The translations under genes and the position numbers were made by a program. Below, piece after piece: positions 25,811 to 34,763 of a stretch of DNA of 64,000 nucleotides (the stretch's first letter is position 1; each line of letters opens with the position of its first letter). Location: assembly GCA_002869855.2 (NCBI GenBank), contig NEWQ02000008.1, positions 62,001 to 126,000 on the forward strand. The letters are read 5' to 3'. The notes beneath the pieces were generated by a model. That model searched no databases. It saw only the letters and a program-made list of their open reading frames with translations, and was not told where the DNA came from. The stretch comes from Nitrospira sp. CG24D. Lineage in GTDB: Bacteria > Nitrospirota > Nitrospiria > Nitrospirales > Nitrospiraceae.

Positions 25811-28225
25811 GTGGCGGATACGCTGTCAGAGAAAGCCGCGCAGGCGTTGGAGTGGCCGAAGGTCCTGGAGTGCGTTGCACAAGGGGCGCAATCCGCGCTG
25901 GGGGCTGCACGTTGCCGGGCGATGGCTCTGGATAACGATTTAGAGGTGCTTGTCAGGCGTCAGCAGGAGACGACGGAGTGGTTGCGGCTCAGTGATGGGA
26001 GCGATCCGGCCCCGGTCTTGTCGTTTCCGGATACGCGCGAGTTAGTCGAACGGGCCAGCAAGGGGGGGGCGCTTGAGGCGCTGGAGTTGCGGGACTGCGG
26101 ACTTGTCCTAACGCGGATGGACGAGGTGGCGCGCTATTGTGCTCGTCATGCGCACGAGGCCCCAAGGGTGGTGGCTCTAGCAGAGGGCCTGCAGTCGACT
26201 CGTGAGTTACAGAATATTACGCGGGCGCTTGACGCCGCGATTCAGCCCGATGGGGCGATCAAAGAGTCGGCCACACCGGAGTTGCGACGCCTCACCCATG
26301 CGGCACAGGAGCTGAAACAACGTATGCGAGAACAGCTGGATCGAATTCTGCACTCCAGTCGATATGAAGAGGTGCTGCAGGAATCGTATTTCGCCCAGCG
26401 GGAAGGCCGCTATGTCCTGCCGGTGAAGGCGGACATGCGAGGGCGTATGCCGGGGATTGTGCACGATGTGTCGGCCAGCGGCGCGACGGTATTTCTCGAA
26501 CCGCGCGAGCTCGTGGAATTGAACAATTCGATCAAGGTCGCCGATCTTGAAATCGAGCGAGAAGTGCGGCGAATCTTGCGTGAGCTTACGCTCCTGATTG
26601 CCGGGCAGGCAGACGCGTTGCAGGCCGGGGTTGAGGTGCTGGCGGAGCTTGATTCCGTGCAAGCGAAGGCGGCGTTCAGCCGGCGGCTCATGGCCAATCC
26701 TGTGACGTTGAATGATCAGGGGCGGGTCATGCTGAAGCAGGCGCGTCATCCGCTGTTGATATTGGCAAAAGATGACGTCGTGGCGAACGATATTCTGCTC
26801 GATGAGTCCATTCGCGTCCTGGTTATTTCCGGTCCCAATACCGGCGGAAAAACGGTGACGCTGAAGATCGTCGGACTATTCTCATTGATGGTGCGGGCAG
26901 GCTTGCATCTTCCCTGTGCCCCTGAGTCTGAGATGGCAATCTTCCCTGAGCTCTATGCCGACATCGGTGATGCACAGGATCTGAGCCGTGACCTCTCTAG
27001 TTTCTCTGCCCACATGTCGCAGATGGTGCAGTTGCTCGCAGAGTCGGCTCGCTCGATGAGCAGCGGGGTGGAGACCGGACAGTCGCTGGTATTGCTCGAC
27101 GAACCGGTAACGTCGACGGATCCGCAGGAAGGGGCGGCGCTCGCCGAAGCGCTCTTATGTCACTTGGCCTCCCTGAACATGAAAGTCGTCGTGACCACGC
27201 ACTATGGGCCGTTGAAAGAACTTGCCCAGACGATGCCGGGGTTTGCGAACGCGAGCGTCGGATTCGATGTGACGCGTCTGGCGCCGACCTTCCGCTTGTT
27301 TCTTGGCTTGCCCGGAGGCTCGTCGGCATTGGAGATAGCCGGTCGTCTTGGGATGGATGAGACGATTCTGGACGATGCGCGTCAGCGCTTGCCCAAGGAT
27401 GACCGGCGCCTCGAAGACCTCATGGTCGATCTCCAGCAAAAACAGCGGCAGTTGGCCGACGATGTGGAGAGGGCGGCGCAGGCGCGAGCCGAGGCTGAAC
27501 GGGCTGCCGCTGAAGCGAAGGCGCTGCAGGCTCGTCTGGAGGAGGCGGAACTGGAGGCGCGCAAGGGATTGAAGAAAAAAATGGGCGAGCAGTTTCAGCG
27601 GGCGCGGGCTGAGGTGCAGGCGACGGTCGATGCCCTCAAGCGCGAGCAGAAGCTCATCAAGGCCAAGGAAACCTCTGAGCGCCTGATTGAATTGGAGAGC
27701 CGGACGAAACAGGAATTACTTCCTGCCGGCGAGCCGATTCCTATCGAGCGGCTCCGGATCGGCGACCAAGTAGAAATCGCCGGGTTGGGCATGACCGGCA
27801 GTCTGCTCGAAGATCCGCAGGGGAAAAAGCGTGTTCGCGTGAAAGTGGGGGAAGGTGAGGTGTTGGCCACGGTGGCGAATCTCATCGGCGTCGCATCCGG
27901 AGCGGCTGCGCCAACACCTCTATCGCCCGCGTCTTCATCAACTCCGCGCAGGTTTTCAACCAGCGGAGGGCTGGGTCTAGACGAGCAGACGGTGGTCGAT
28001 GTGCGGGGCCAGGCCGCCGATGAAGCGCTCGACCGGGTCATCGCTGCGCTGGATCGGGCGACGCTCGAAGGCGCGCCGTTTCTGCGCATCATTCATGGAC
28101 ATGGGACAGGGCGTTTGAAGTCCGCTTTACGTAAGTATCTTTCAGAGTCGCCCTATGTTGCAGCGTTCCGTCCCGGTGAGCGGGCTGAAGGGGGCGATGG
28201 GGTGTCGATCGCTACGCTTCGGTAG
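25811..28225 (+). CDS. mutS2: Endonuclease MutS2
   Basis: An 804-residue MutS2 protein: N-terminal core and lever domains, ATPase with Walker A SGPNTGGKTVTLK and Walker B LVLLDEPVTSTDPQEG, a coiled coil (about 525-640), a KOW-like segment, and a C-terminal Smr nuclease domain (VDVRGQAADEALDRV, IIHGHGTGRLK). The family usually reads DELGAGTDP at Walker B; here it is DEPVTSTDP, with Asp and Glu kept. MutS2 suppresses recombination or rescues collided ribosomes. The GTG at 25811 follows GGGAGGTGAGG at good spacing; an in-frame GTG at 25793 is less likely. Confidence 0.9.
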   Translation: MADTLSEKAAQALEWPKVLECVAQGAQSALGAARCRAMALDNDLEVLVRRQQETTEWLRLSDGSDPAPVLSFPDTRELVERASKGGALEALELRDCGLVLTRMDEVARYCARHAHEAPRVVALAEGLQSTRELQNITRALDAAIQPDGAIKESATPELRRLTHAAQELKQRMREQLDRILHSSRYEEVLQESYFAQREGRYVLPVKADMRGRMPGIVHDVSASGATVFLEPRELVELNNSIKVADLEIEREVRRILRELTLLIAGQADALQAGVEVLAELDSVQAKAAFSRRLMANPVTLNDQGRVMLKQARHPLLILAKDDVVANDILLDESIRVLVISGPNTGGKTVTLKIVGLFSLMVRAGLHLPCAPESEMAIFPELYADIGDAQDLSRDLSSFSAHMSQMVQLLAESARSMSSGVETGQSLVLLDEPVTSTDPQEGAALAEALLCHLASLNMKVVVTTHYGPLKELAQTMPGFANASVGFDVTRLAPTFRLFLGLPGGSSALEIAGRLGMDETILDDARQRLPKDDRRLEDLMVDLQQKQRQLADDVERAAQARAEAERAAAEAKALQARLEEAELEARKGLKKKMGEQFQRARAEVQATVDALKREQKLIKAKETSERLIELESRTKQELLPAGEPIPIERLRIGDQVEIAGLGMTGSLLEDPQGKKRVRVKVGEGEVLATVANLIGVASGAAAPTPLSPASSSTPRRFSTSGGLGLDEQTVVDVRGQAADEALDRVIAALDRATLEGAPFLRIIHGHGTGRLKSALRKYLSESPYVAAFRPGERAEGGDGVSIATLR

Positions 28226-28252
28226 AGGGACGGGTGGAATTGGGAATCGCTC

Positions 28253-28936
28253 TTAGGGTTTGGGCGGCTCGCCAGTGAGTTCTTGAAACGCTTGGATGAC
28301 AGAACTCACGGGAGTGACCTGTATGAGCTCACGCGCCGGTTGGTCGCGCTCGACGAGCGGCTGTTCTTTTGATACGACAACCCGCCGCAACCGTGCACGT
28401 CCTGGAGCGGGGACCTGTAAGGGAGCAGATCCCACTGGCCCAATCTGACCTTCTTGAGTAATCGTGCCTGTCACGAGGAGTCCCGGGTCGATCGTGCGTC
28501 CTGTTGCCATTGCGGCAACACTGAGCCCCACCATTCCAGACAAGTGCCCACCGGAGACTACAATATCCGAATAGGGAACAGTCAGCACGACCGTCCAGGA
28601 ATCTGTCGAGAGTTTCAACGAATGGGCGGTGCGGCGAATGGCCTCTTCGATGGAGGTCTGGGCTGAACGAGAAAAGCGTCCCGGCGTGGTATTAAATCGG
28701 ATGGCTAATCCCGCCACGTCCGACCGCCGGTCGAACGTGATATGCACATACCCCACCGTTCCTCGTGCGTGTGCTTCCCCCACATGACTTAAGACTGGAA
28801 TCATCTGTTCGCGTGGGGCAGCGGTAGCGAAAGTGGCAGAGAGCGTGCCGATGAGCGACATGATCAGCAGGAATGTTGGGAGCATTGCACGACCCGCAGG
28901 GAGATCAATCCCGGACTGACGTCGATTTCTTGACAT
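28253..28936 (-). CDS. Exported Lon-like (S16) domain protein with a lost catalytic Lys
   Basis: A 227-residue protein with an N-terminal signal peptide (hydrophobic LPTFLLIMSLIGTLSATFATA) and a domain resembling the Lon proteolytic domain. GGHLSGMVGLSVAAMATGR aligns with the GPSAG Ser region of Lon, and TGTITQEGQIGPVG aligns with TGEITLRGxVLPIG. After this, Lon has GGLKEK with the dyad Lys; here the equal-length stretch reads GSAPLQ, so Lys is replaced. The Ser is kept. It is therefore probably not an active Ser-Lys protease, or it uses another residue. It is monocistronic and convergent with mutS2. Confidence 0.6.
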   Translation of the reverse strand: MSRNRRQSGIDLPAGRAMLPTFLLIMSLIGTLSATFATAAPREQMIPVLSHVGEAHARGTVGYVHITFDRRSDVAGLAIRFNTTPGRFSRSAQTSIEEAIRRTAHSLKLSTDSWTVVLTVPYSDIVVSGGHLSGMVGLSVAAMATGRTIDPGLLVTGTITQEGQIGPVGSAPLQVPAPGRARLRRVVVSKEQPLVERDQPARELIQVTPVSSVIQAFQELTGEPPKP

Positions 28937-29141
28937 ATGACGCCTTTCCGGAGTCTGCGGTGGGTTAGGTAGTGTGTCTTATCTATCGGCGCTCCAGTCT
29001 AAGGCTTGAGTCTTGTGAAAGGCCGGACAGTATTAAGTCTGACCCGCCAGTACTCAGCCACAATGAGCAGGTGGGATTTTGGAGGATATGGCCGTTCTGT
29101 GAGACGGGTACTCAAAGACTGCGGCGTGTCGCGTGCGGTAA

Positions 29142-30485
29142 TCAGGACATGTGATACTTGGCCATACGATAGCGCAGAGTATTGCGGGTGATTTTAAGGA
29201 GCCGGCTGGCTTCGGACACATTCCCGCCTGATTTGTGGAGTGCTTCCTCCAACATTTTCTTTTCCATCTCTTGAAACGACAGACCGAAGGCGAGCAGCGA
29301 CGATTTGATTTCGCCGCTTGGCTGTTCGGGAGCTTTTCCGGTCTTGACGGAGGCCGGGAGGTGCTGGGGTTCGATCTGATTTGCCTTGCAGGTAATGGTG
29401 AGCCACTCAACCATATTGTGGAGCTCTCTGACATTGCCAGGCCACTGATGACATTGCAACAGAGCGAGCGTCGCCGGGGTCATGCCGGTGATACGGCAGC
29501 CATGGTCGCGACGGGCTTGTGCCAGGAAATGGTGGAGAATTGGTTCGATGTCGTCGAGTCGTTCCCGGAGCGGGGGAATGCGGAGCTGATACACATTCAG
29601 CCGGTAGTAGAGATCGAGACGGAAGCGCCCGGTTTTGATATGAGCAGGGAGATCTTCGTTGGTCGCGGCGATGACGCGGATATTGACCTGATGGCTGTGG
29701 GTGTCGCCGAGAGGATCGACGCGATGATCTTCGAGGACCCGCAGCAGTTTAGCCTGTGCCGAGGCGCTCATCTCGCCGATTTCGTCGAGAAACAGGGTGC
29801 CGCCTTCGGCGAGCTGGAAACGCCCGGGCTTGGTGTGTTTCGCATCGGTGAAGGCTCCCTGGTGATAGCCGAAGAGCTCCGATTCGAGTAAGTGTTCGGG
29901 AATGCCGGCGCAATTCAACGCGACGAGTGGGCCGGAGGATCGGGGGCTGGCGTAGTGAATCGCCTGGGCAAACAACTCCTTGCCCGTGCCGCTCTCTCCT
30001 GTAATCAGCACGGTCGCGTCAGTCAAGGCCACTTCACACGCGAGTTGTTTGATGAGCCGCATTTGAGGGGACATGCTGATGATGAGATCGAAGCGGTCAG
30101 CTGGCCGCTTCGTGGAGACCGGCGGGTTCGGCGCAGACAGTGCGCGGCGAACGGCGGTATCAAGCTCAGTCATGGTGATGGGTGCGGTCAGATAGTCGGC
30201 CGCGCCGGCACGCATGGCTTCGACTGCATCTCGCGTCGAGTTACGCGATCCGATCAGAATGACGGAGGGGGAGCCTGGATGCAGGTTGGTTTGGTGCAAC
30301 AGGGGTTGGCTGGTTTCCGGACTGCCCTCGCACAGAATGAGCGCGAGGTTTGCGCGGGAGAGCTCCCTGATTCCCGACGCCACATCGGTTACGGCGAGAA
30401 TGGTCATATGGGAGGGGACGACCTGCTCAAGGGCACGTCGTATGTGAGGATCGCTTGAAATCAGAAGAACCGTCGTAGGGTTCAT
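29142..30485 (-). CDS. NtrC-type sigma-54 activator with degenerate receiver domain
   Basis: A 447-residue bacterial enhancer-binding protein: receiver-like domain (1-115), AAA+ domain (about 135-370; Walker A GESGTGKELFA, Walker B GGTLFLDEIGEM, R-finger region), and a Fis-type HTH (EASRLLKITRNTLRYRMAKY). The sigma-54-contacting loop reads GAFTDA rather than GAFTGA, a known natural variant. In the receiver domain the acidic pair is SS, the phospho-acceptor region reads LILCEGSP (no Asp) and the conserved Lys of TKP is Ala (TAP). Control by phosphorylation is therefore unlikely. No histidine kinase gene is adjacent. Confidence 0.88.
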   Translation of the reverse strand: MNPTTVLLISSDPHIRRALEQVVPSHMTILAVTDVASGIRELSRANLALILCEGSPETSQPLLHQTNLHPGSPSVILIGSRNSTRDAVEAMRAGAADYLTAPITMTELDTAVRRALSAPNPPVSTKRPADRFDLIISMSPQMRLIKQLACEVALTDATVLITGESGTGKELFAQAIHYASPRSSGPLVALNCAGIPEHLLESELFGYHQGAFTDAKHTKPGRFQLAEGGTLFLDEIGEMSASAQAKLLRVLEDHRVDPLGDTHSHQVNIRVIAATNEDLPAHIKTGRFRLDLYYRLNVYQLRIPPLRERLDDIEPILHHFLAQARRDHGCRITGMTPATLALLQCHQWPGNVRELHNMVEWLTITCKANQIEPQHLPASVKTGKAPEQPSGEIKSSLLAFGLSFQEMEKKMLEEALHKSGGNVSEASRLLKITRNTLRYRMAKYHMS

Positions 30486-30603
30486 TCGGAGAGCTCCTTG
30501 TGTAGGACTCCTGGCGAACCACCGGTCGACTAGCTATAGCCTACTCCTGCCAATGACGGAATAAAAGGGGAAGCGTCAGTGTGAGAGCAGAGGGGAAGTG
30601 GGG

Positions 30604-31548
30604 CTAGGAGTTCGTGCGAGCGATGGCGGCATTTCTTTGGAGCCCTGCCAGTTTGGCGCGACGGATGGGACTGTGTTGAAAGGATGAGCGAAATGTTGCC
30701 TCATCCATACAGGCCAGCTTTTCCAGAGAGGGGGCCAGTGTGAGAGCTGAGGGGGTGAAGGCTGGTTCACGGGTGAAGCCCGCCCGCAGATTGAACGGAC
30801 AGACATCGAGACAATCGTCGCAGCCAAAAATATGATTGCCGAATTGCCGCTGCAGGTCGTTCGGTATCGTGGCGGCTTCTCCACGATGTTCGATCGTCAG
30901 ATAGGAGAGGCAGCGATTGGCATCCACGACGTAGGGTTCTGTGATGGCCTGCGTGGGGCAGGCCTGAATACAGAGGGTGCAGCTTCCGCAGAGGTCCGTC
31001 GCCGGTTCGTCGGTCTCCAACTCCAACGTCGTGAGAATCTCGCCCAACAGCAGCCAGGATCCGTGTTCAGACGATACGAGGTTGGAATGCTTGCCGATCC
31101 AGCCTAGCCCTGCCTGCTCCGCCCAGGCTTTTTCCATGATCGGTCCGGTGTCAACGTAGGATCGGGTGATCGCCTGAGGGGCCAATGCGGCGATTTTTTC
31201 TTCCAGCTGTTTGAGTTTCTTGCCGAGCACGTCGTGATAGTCCCGACCCCAGGCATAGCGGGCTATGCGGCCGTGGCCTGGCCGTTCATCGGCACGCTCA
31301 TCGGTCAGATAGTTCACGCCAACGCAGATGATGGAGCGACAGTCAGGTAAGACGATACGCGGATCAGCCCGCTTCTCCGGCGCTCGCTCCATCCAAGCCA
31401 TGGTGGCGTGGTAGCCGCGCTGGAGCCACTGGGTCAGTCGTGTGGCAAGCGTCGGTTGCGGGGAGGATGGGGTGTCAACGCGGGTGATCCCGACGACGTC
31501 AAATCCGAGCGCGAGGGCTTCTTGTTTGATCGCCCGAGTGAGGGGCAT
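30604..31548 (-). CDS. queG: Epoxyqueuosine reductase
   Basis: A 314-residue cobalamin-dependent iron-sulfur enzyme for the last step of queuosine synthesis in tRNA. Two 4Fe-4S sets are visible: CGSCTLCIQACPTQAI and CDDCLDVCPFN. YARGRDYH-like YAWGRDYHDVLGKKL is typical of the family. The ATG at 31548 (MPLTRAIKQEALALGF) is chosen; the upstream frame lies in the preceding gene. Seven bases separate it from the preceding stop codon, so it is likely cotranscribed with it. Confidence 0.92.
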   Translation of the reverse strand: MPLTRAIKQEALALGFDVVGITRVDTPSSPQPTLATRLTQWLQRGYHATMAWMERAPEKRADPRIVLPDCRSIICVGVNYLTDERADERPGHGRIARYAWGRDYHDVLGKKLKQLEEKIAALAPQAITRSYVDTGPIMEKAWAEQAGLGWIGKHSNLVSSEHGSWLLLGEILTTLELETDEPATDLCGSCTLCIQACPTQAITEPYVVDANRCLSYLTIEHRGEAATIPNDLQRQFGNHIFGCDDCLDVCPFNLRAGFTREPAFTPSALTLAPSLEKLACMDEATFRSSFQHSPIRRAKLAGLQRNAAIARTNS

Positions 31549-31552
31549 AGGG

Positions 31553-31927
31553 TTACTGCTGAGGCGAACAATCGTAGCGGACGCTGAACTGGGCAGAGCA
31601 ATGACCGGACTGGCAACGAGTGCAAGCGCCGGTGATCGTGGTCTTCCAGTCGGTGTGTTTGTCATCGAACCGGCACAACAGCCGGCCGCCGGTTGAAATG
31701 GTCGTCCAGGGTTTGGACGAACCCGGCGCCTGGGCTACACGGCAGCCCGGCGGGAACGGAACAGCACAACTGTGAGAGGGTTCCCCTTTTCCCATGCCGA
31801 AGCTGCAGGATTGTTCGGTGGTCGCAGTCGATTCCTGCATCAGTTGGGCGGAGGCGGTTTCGGCCAGGAACAGCTGGAATCCTGGCATCACGAATAGGAG
31901 TAGCATGAGTGAGTGGGCGCGTGACAT
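31553..31927 (-). CDS. Small exported Cys-rich protein of unknown function
   Basis: A 124-residue protein with a signal peptide (MSRAHSLMLLLFVMPGFQLF, cleavage likely near TASAQ). The mature part has about eight Cys residues (SCSFG, SCAVPFPPGC, LLCRF, ACTRCQSGHC, YDC), suggesting disulfides in the periplasm. No domain was recognised. The ATG at 31927 places the signal peptide at the N-terminus; the frame extends 12 codons further. It is immediately upstream of queG. Confidence 0.6.
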   Translation of the reverse strand: MSRAHSLMLLLFVMPGFQLFLAETASAQLMQESTATTEQSCSFGMGKGEPSHSCAVPFPPGCRVAQAPGSSKPWTTISTGGRLLCRFDDKHTDWKTTITGACTRCQSGHCSAQFSVRYDCSPQQ

Positions 31928-31999
31928 GGCGCATCCTAGCATAGAGTGATTTGTCCCGGTCAATTGCGATTCCTGCTCGCGGGCGGTGGGATCGGTCGG

Positions 32000-32005
32000 T
32001 ATAAT
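32000..32005 (+). promoter_or_regulatory. -10 box of a probably leaderless transcript
   Basis: A perfect TATAAT ends 6 bases before the ATG of the SRPBCC gene (32012). With normal spacing transcription would start at or next to the A of the start codon, and no Shine-Dalgarno sequence is present. No clear -35 box was seen. Confidence 0.55.
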
Positions 32006-32011
32006 CGCGCC

Positions 32012-32569
32012 ATGTTAAAACGACTGGCCTCGTGTATCGCCGTGATAGGTGTGTTGAGCCCGATCTGGTGCTGGCCCGGTGATCCTGGCTCACTTGAGGT
32101 GACGGTGCAGGCGACGGGCGGGGTTAAGGCTACAGCCACGGTGCTCTTTCCGGTCGAGCCGGGCATCGTTCAGCAGCTGTTGACTGACTACGCCCACTGG
32201 CCGGAGCTATTTGACGTGCGAATGCGGATTGCTGAACTGCGGGAGCAAAATGGCTCGATTTATACGGATATTCGAATCGATCACTCCTTACTACCTGGTG
32301 AGCGGCGGTTGATCTGTGAGTCTCGGTCTCTCCCCGGAGGCGGTTTGCTTACGGAGCTTAGAGGCGGAGATTTCAAGCAATATCGCCGTGTGTGGGCCTG
32401 GTCTCCGGCAGAGGGTGGGACACACACGAAGGTGGAATTTGAGTTGCTGGTTGAAATTGAGACGGTTGTGCCGGATTGGGTGACTGCCGTGGCCATGCGG
32501 CAGGAATTAGAAACACACTTTCGGATCGTCAGAGAGAAGGCGTTGCTGCGGGCTACGCAGGGAAGATGA
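32012..32569 (+). CDS. Exported SRPBCC/START-like lipid-binding-type protein
   Basis: A 185-residue protein with a signal peptide (LKRLASCIAVIGVLSPIWC) and a polyketide-cyclase/COQ10-type SRPBCC fold: VEPGIVQQLLTDYAHWPELFDVRMRIAELRE, RRLICESRSLPGG, and a C-terminal amphipathic helix (WVTAVAMRQELETHFRIVREK). Such domains hold hydrophobic ligands; the ligand is unknown. The 3' end overlaps the convergent thiI gene by 17 bases. The ATG at 32012 is used because a TATAAT box sits directly before it. Confidence 0.7.
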   Translation: MLKRLASCIAVIGVLSPIWCWPGDPGSLEVTVQATGGVKATATVLFPVEPGIVQQLLTDYAHWPELFDVRMRIAELREQNGSIYTDIRIDHSLLPGERRLICESRSLPGGGLLTELRGGDFKQYRRVWAWSPAEGGTHTKVEFELLVEIETVVPDWVTAVAMRQELETHFRIVREKALLRATQGR

Positions 32570-33731
32570 ATTCTGACAACTCGGCATTCTCGACTCCCTG
32601 TTTCACCAGGCGGGGGATATCCAGCGCGCGTTCGACGTTGAGGAGTTCCTCCAGGCGTGTTTTAGTGCTGGGGTGCGGCGGGGTGAAGAGCTTGCAGCAA
32701 TCCTGGTCCGGCTCGATGGACGTCTCATAGGTGCCGATCCGTTTCGCATCATCCGTAATTTCCAGCTTATCCATTCCGATGAGCGGACGCAGGATGGGCA
32801 AGCCCGCCGCTTCCTCGATCACCGAAATGTTTTCCGGCGTCTGGGACGCCACCTGGCCCAAACTATCCCCCGTCACCAGAGCCCAACACTCTTCCCGCCG
32901 CGCGAGTTCTTCCGTAATCCTGACCATCATGCGCCGGTAGAGCACCACACGGAACGGTGCCGGGGTGTTCAGTACGATCTCGCGCTGAATTTCTCCGAAC
33001 GGGATCACGTAGAGTCGGGATTTGTGCAAGTATGCGGTGAGGGTCTGCACCAGATCGCGGACCTTATCTTCCGAGTCGCGGCTTACGAGCGGCCGGCCTG
33101 AGAAGTGGACGAAGAGGGCGCGGCATCCGCGCTTGATTATGCGGTAGGACGCGACCGGCGAATCAATCCCGCCGGAGATGAGACAGGCGACTTTGCCGCT
33201 GACCCCCACCGGCATGCCTCCGGGGCCTGGAATCTTTTCGATTGCGAAATAAACATCTCGGGAAAGCATTTCAAGATAGACGGTAATGTCGGGGGCTCTG
33301 AGGCTGACGGCTTTGCCCGTCTGTTCATGGATGGCAGCGCCGATGATGCGTTCCGCGTCCATCGATGTCAACGGGAGGCGCTTGTCAGCGCGCTTCGCCG
33401 TCACGCGGAACGTTGAATAAGATTTCGTCTTGAGTTCCTCGATAATAGCGGCGCTGAGTGCCTCCAAGTTGGGATTGACCAGATCGAGAGGCACGGAGTT
33501 GGCCAGAGAAAAGTTCGCAATGCCGCAGACGCGGGAGAGCCGCTGACGAATGATGTCACGGTTGGCTTCTGACGGAAGGATCACTCGGATACGGCTGCGA
33601 AGATTTTCAACCTGCCTGATCCCAAGATCGCTGAGGGCCAACTGGATGTTGTGAACCAAGCGATCTTCAAAGTAGTCGCGATTGCGGCCTTTGAGAGCAA
33701 GTTCGTGGTAGTGGACGATGGCGCAGCGCAT
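32553..33731 (-). CDS. thiI: tRNA 4-thiouridine synthetase ThiI
   Basis: A 392-residue enzyme that thiolates U8 of tRNA and may supply sulfur for thiamine synthesis. An N-terminal ferredoxin-like region and THUMP domain (about 60-165) precede the PP-loop CLISGGIDSPVASYR. Conserved RRMMVRI and VTGDSLGQVASQT are present. The E. coli protein has a C-terminal rhodanese domain with a persulfide Cys; this one ends at about 392 residues without it, like the Bacillus form, so sulfur must come from another carrier. It is downstream of trxB. Confidence 0.92.
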   Translation of the reverse strand: MRCAIVHYHELALKGRNRDYFEDRLVHNIQLALSDLGIRQVENLRSRIRVILPSEANRDIIRQRLSRVCGIANFSLANSVPLDLVNPNLEALSAAIIEELKTKSYSTFRVTAKRADKRLPLTSMDAERIIGAAIHEQTGKAVSLRAPDITVYLEMLSRDVYFAIEKIPGPGGMPVGVSGKVACLISGGIDSPVASYRIIKRGCRALFVHFSGRPLVSRDSEDKVRDLVQTLTAYLHKSRLYVIPFGEIQREIVLNTPAPFRVVLYRRMMVRITEELARREECWALVTGDSLGQVASQTPENISVIEEAAGLPILRPLIGMDKLEITDDAKRIGTYETSIEPDQDCCKLFTPPHPSTKTRLEELLNVERALDIPRLVKQGVENAELSEFIFPA

Positions 33732-33796
33732 TCTTAGCTTTCAGCCTTCAGCTCTCAGCCGTCGATAGTGGCCGATTGCTGTAGGGTGATTCCGTA

Positions 33797-34714
33797 TCAG
33801 TGTTCGCTTTCCAGAAATCGTTCCGCGTCGATGGCGGCCATGCAGCCGGAGCCCGCGGCAGTGACGGCCTGGCGATATTGCGAGTCCTGTACATCGCCGG
33901 CTGCGAAGACCCCGGGGATATTAGTGGCGGTGCCGCTGTGTGTCCGGATATAGCCCTTCTGGTCCATCTCAAGTTGCCCGGCGAACAATGTCGTATTGGG
34001 TCGATGGCCGATGGCAACGAAGACGCCGTCGCAGGGTATTTCTGATAATTTTCCGGTCACCACGTTCTTGAGCTGTGCGCCGGTGACGACATCTTTCCCA
34101 AGGATATCTTCGACCACCGAGTTCCAGATGAAAGAGATCTTCTCGTTGTGTATGGCGCGGTCTTGCATGATCTTTGACGCACGCAGTTTGTCCCGCCGAT
34201 GGACGACCGAGACTCTCGTGGCAAATTTCGTGAGGAAGTTCGCTTCCTCCAGCGCGCTGTCGCCCCCGCCGACGACGATGAGTTCCTTTCCTTTGAAGAA
34301 AAACCCGTCGCAGGTCGCGCAGGTGGAGACTCCGTGGCCGGTGAGGCGAGCTTCGTTTTTGAGGCCGATCGGAATGGCCGAGGCGCCGGTCGCAATGATG
34401 ACAGTCTGGGTGTGGATGGTTTGCTCCCCATCGATGGTCAGGGTGAATGGCCGCTGTGCGAGGTTCACCGCTGTGACATCGCCGGTCAGAAACTCGGTGC
34501 CGAACCGCTCCGCCTGTGCCCGGGTTTCTTTCATCAACTCCGGGCCCATGATGCCCTTGGCAAAGCCCGGATAGTTCTCAACTTCAGTGGTGGTCGTGAG
34601 TTGTCCGCCGGATTGCCAGCCCTCAATGAGGAGCGGTGACAGATTGGCCCGCGCCGTATAGATAGCAGCGGTCAATCCGGCTGGCCCTGAACCGATGATG
34701 GCGACGTGACGCAT
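33797..34714 (-). CDS. trxB: Thioredoxin reductase
   Basis: A 305-residue FAD/NADPH enzyme reducing thioredoxin. FAD site HVAIIGSGPAGLTAAIYTAR, redox-active CATC in STCATCDGFFFKGKE, NADPH site VVGGGDSALEEA, and C-terminal GVFAAGDVQDSQYRQAVTAAG. The ATG at 34714 (MRHVAIIGSG) is used. It lies between coaE and thiI in the same direction. Confidence 0.95.
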   Translation of the reverse strand: MRHVAIIGSGPAGLTAAIYTARANLSPLLIEGWQSGGQLTTTTEVENYPGFAKGIMGPELMKETRAQAERFGTEFLTGDVTAVNLAQRPFTLTIDGEQTIHTQTVIIATGASAIPIGLKNEARLTGHGVSTCATCDGFFFKGKELIVVGGGDSALEEANFLTKFATRVSVVHRRDKLRASKIMQDRAIHNEKISFIWNSVVEDILGKDVVTGAQLKNVVTGKLSEIPCDGVFVAIGHRPNTTLFAGQLEMDQKGYIRTHSGTATNIPGVFAAGDVQDSQYRQAVTAAGSGCMAAIDAERFLESEH

Positions 34715-34763
34715 GTGGGAGGAATCTAACACAGTAAGAAAAGAGAATGCATGGGCGTGGAAG

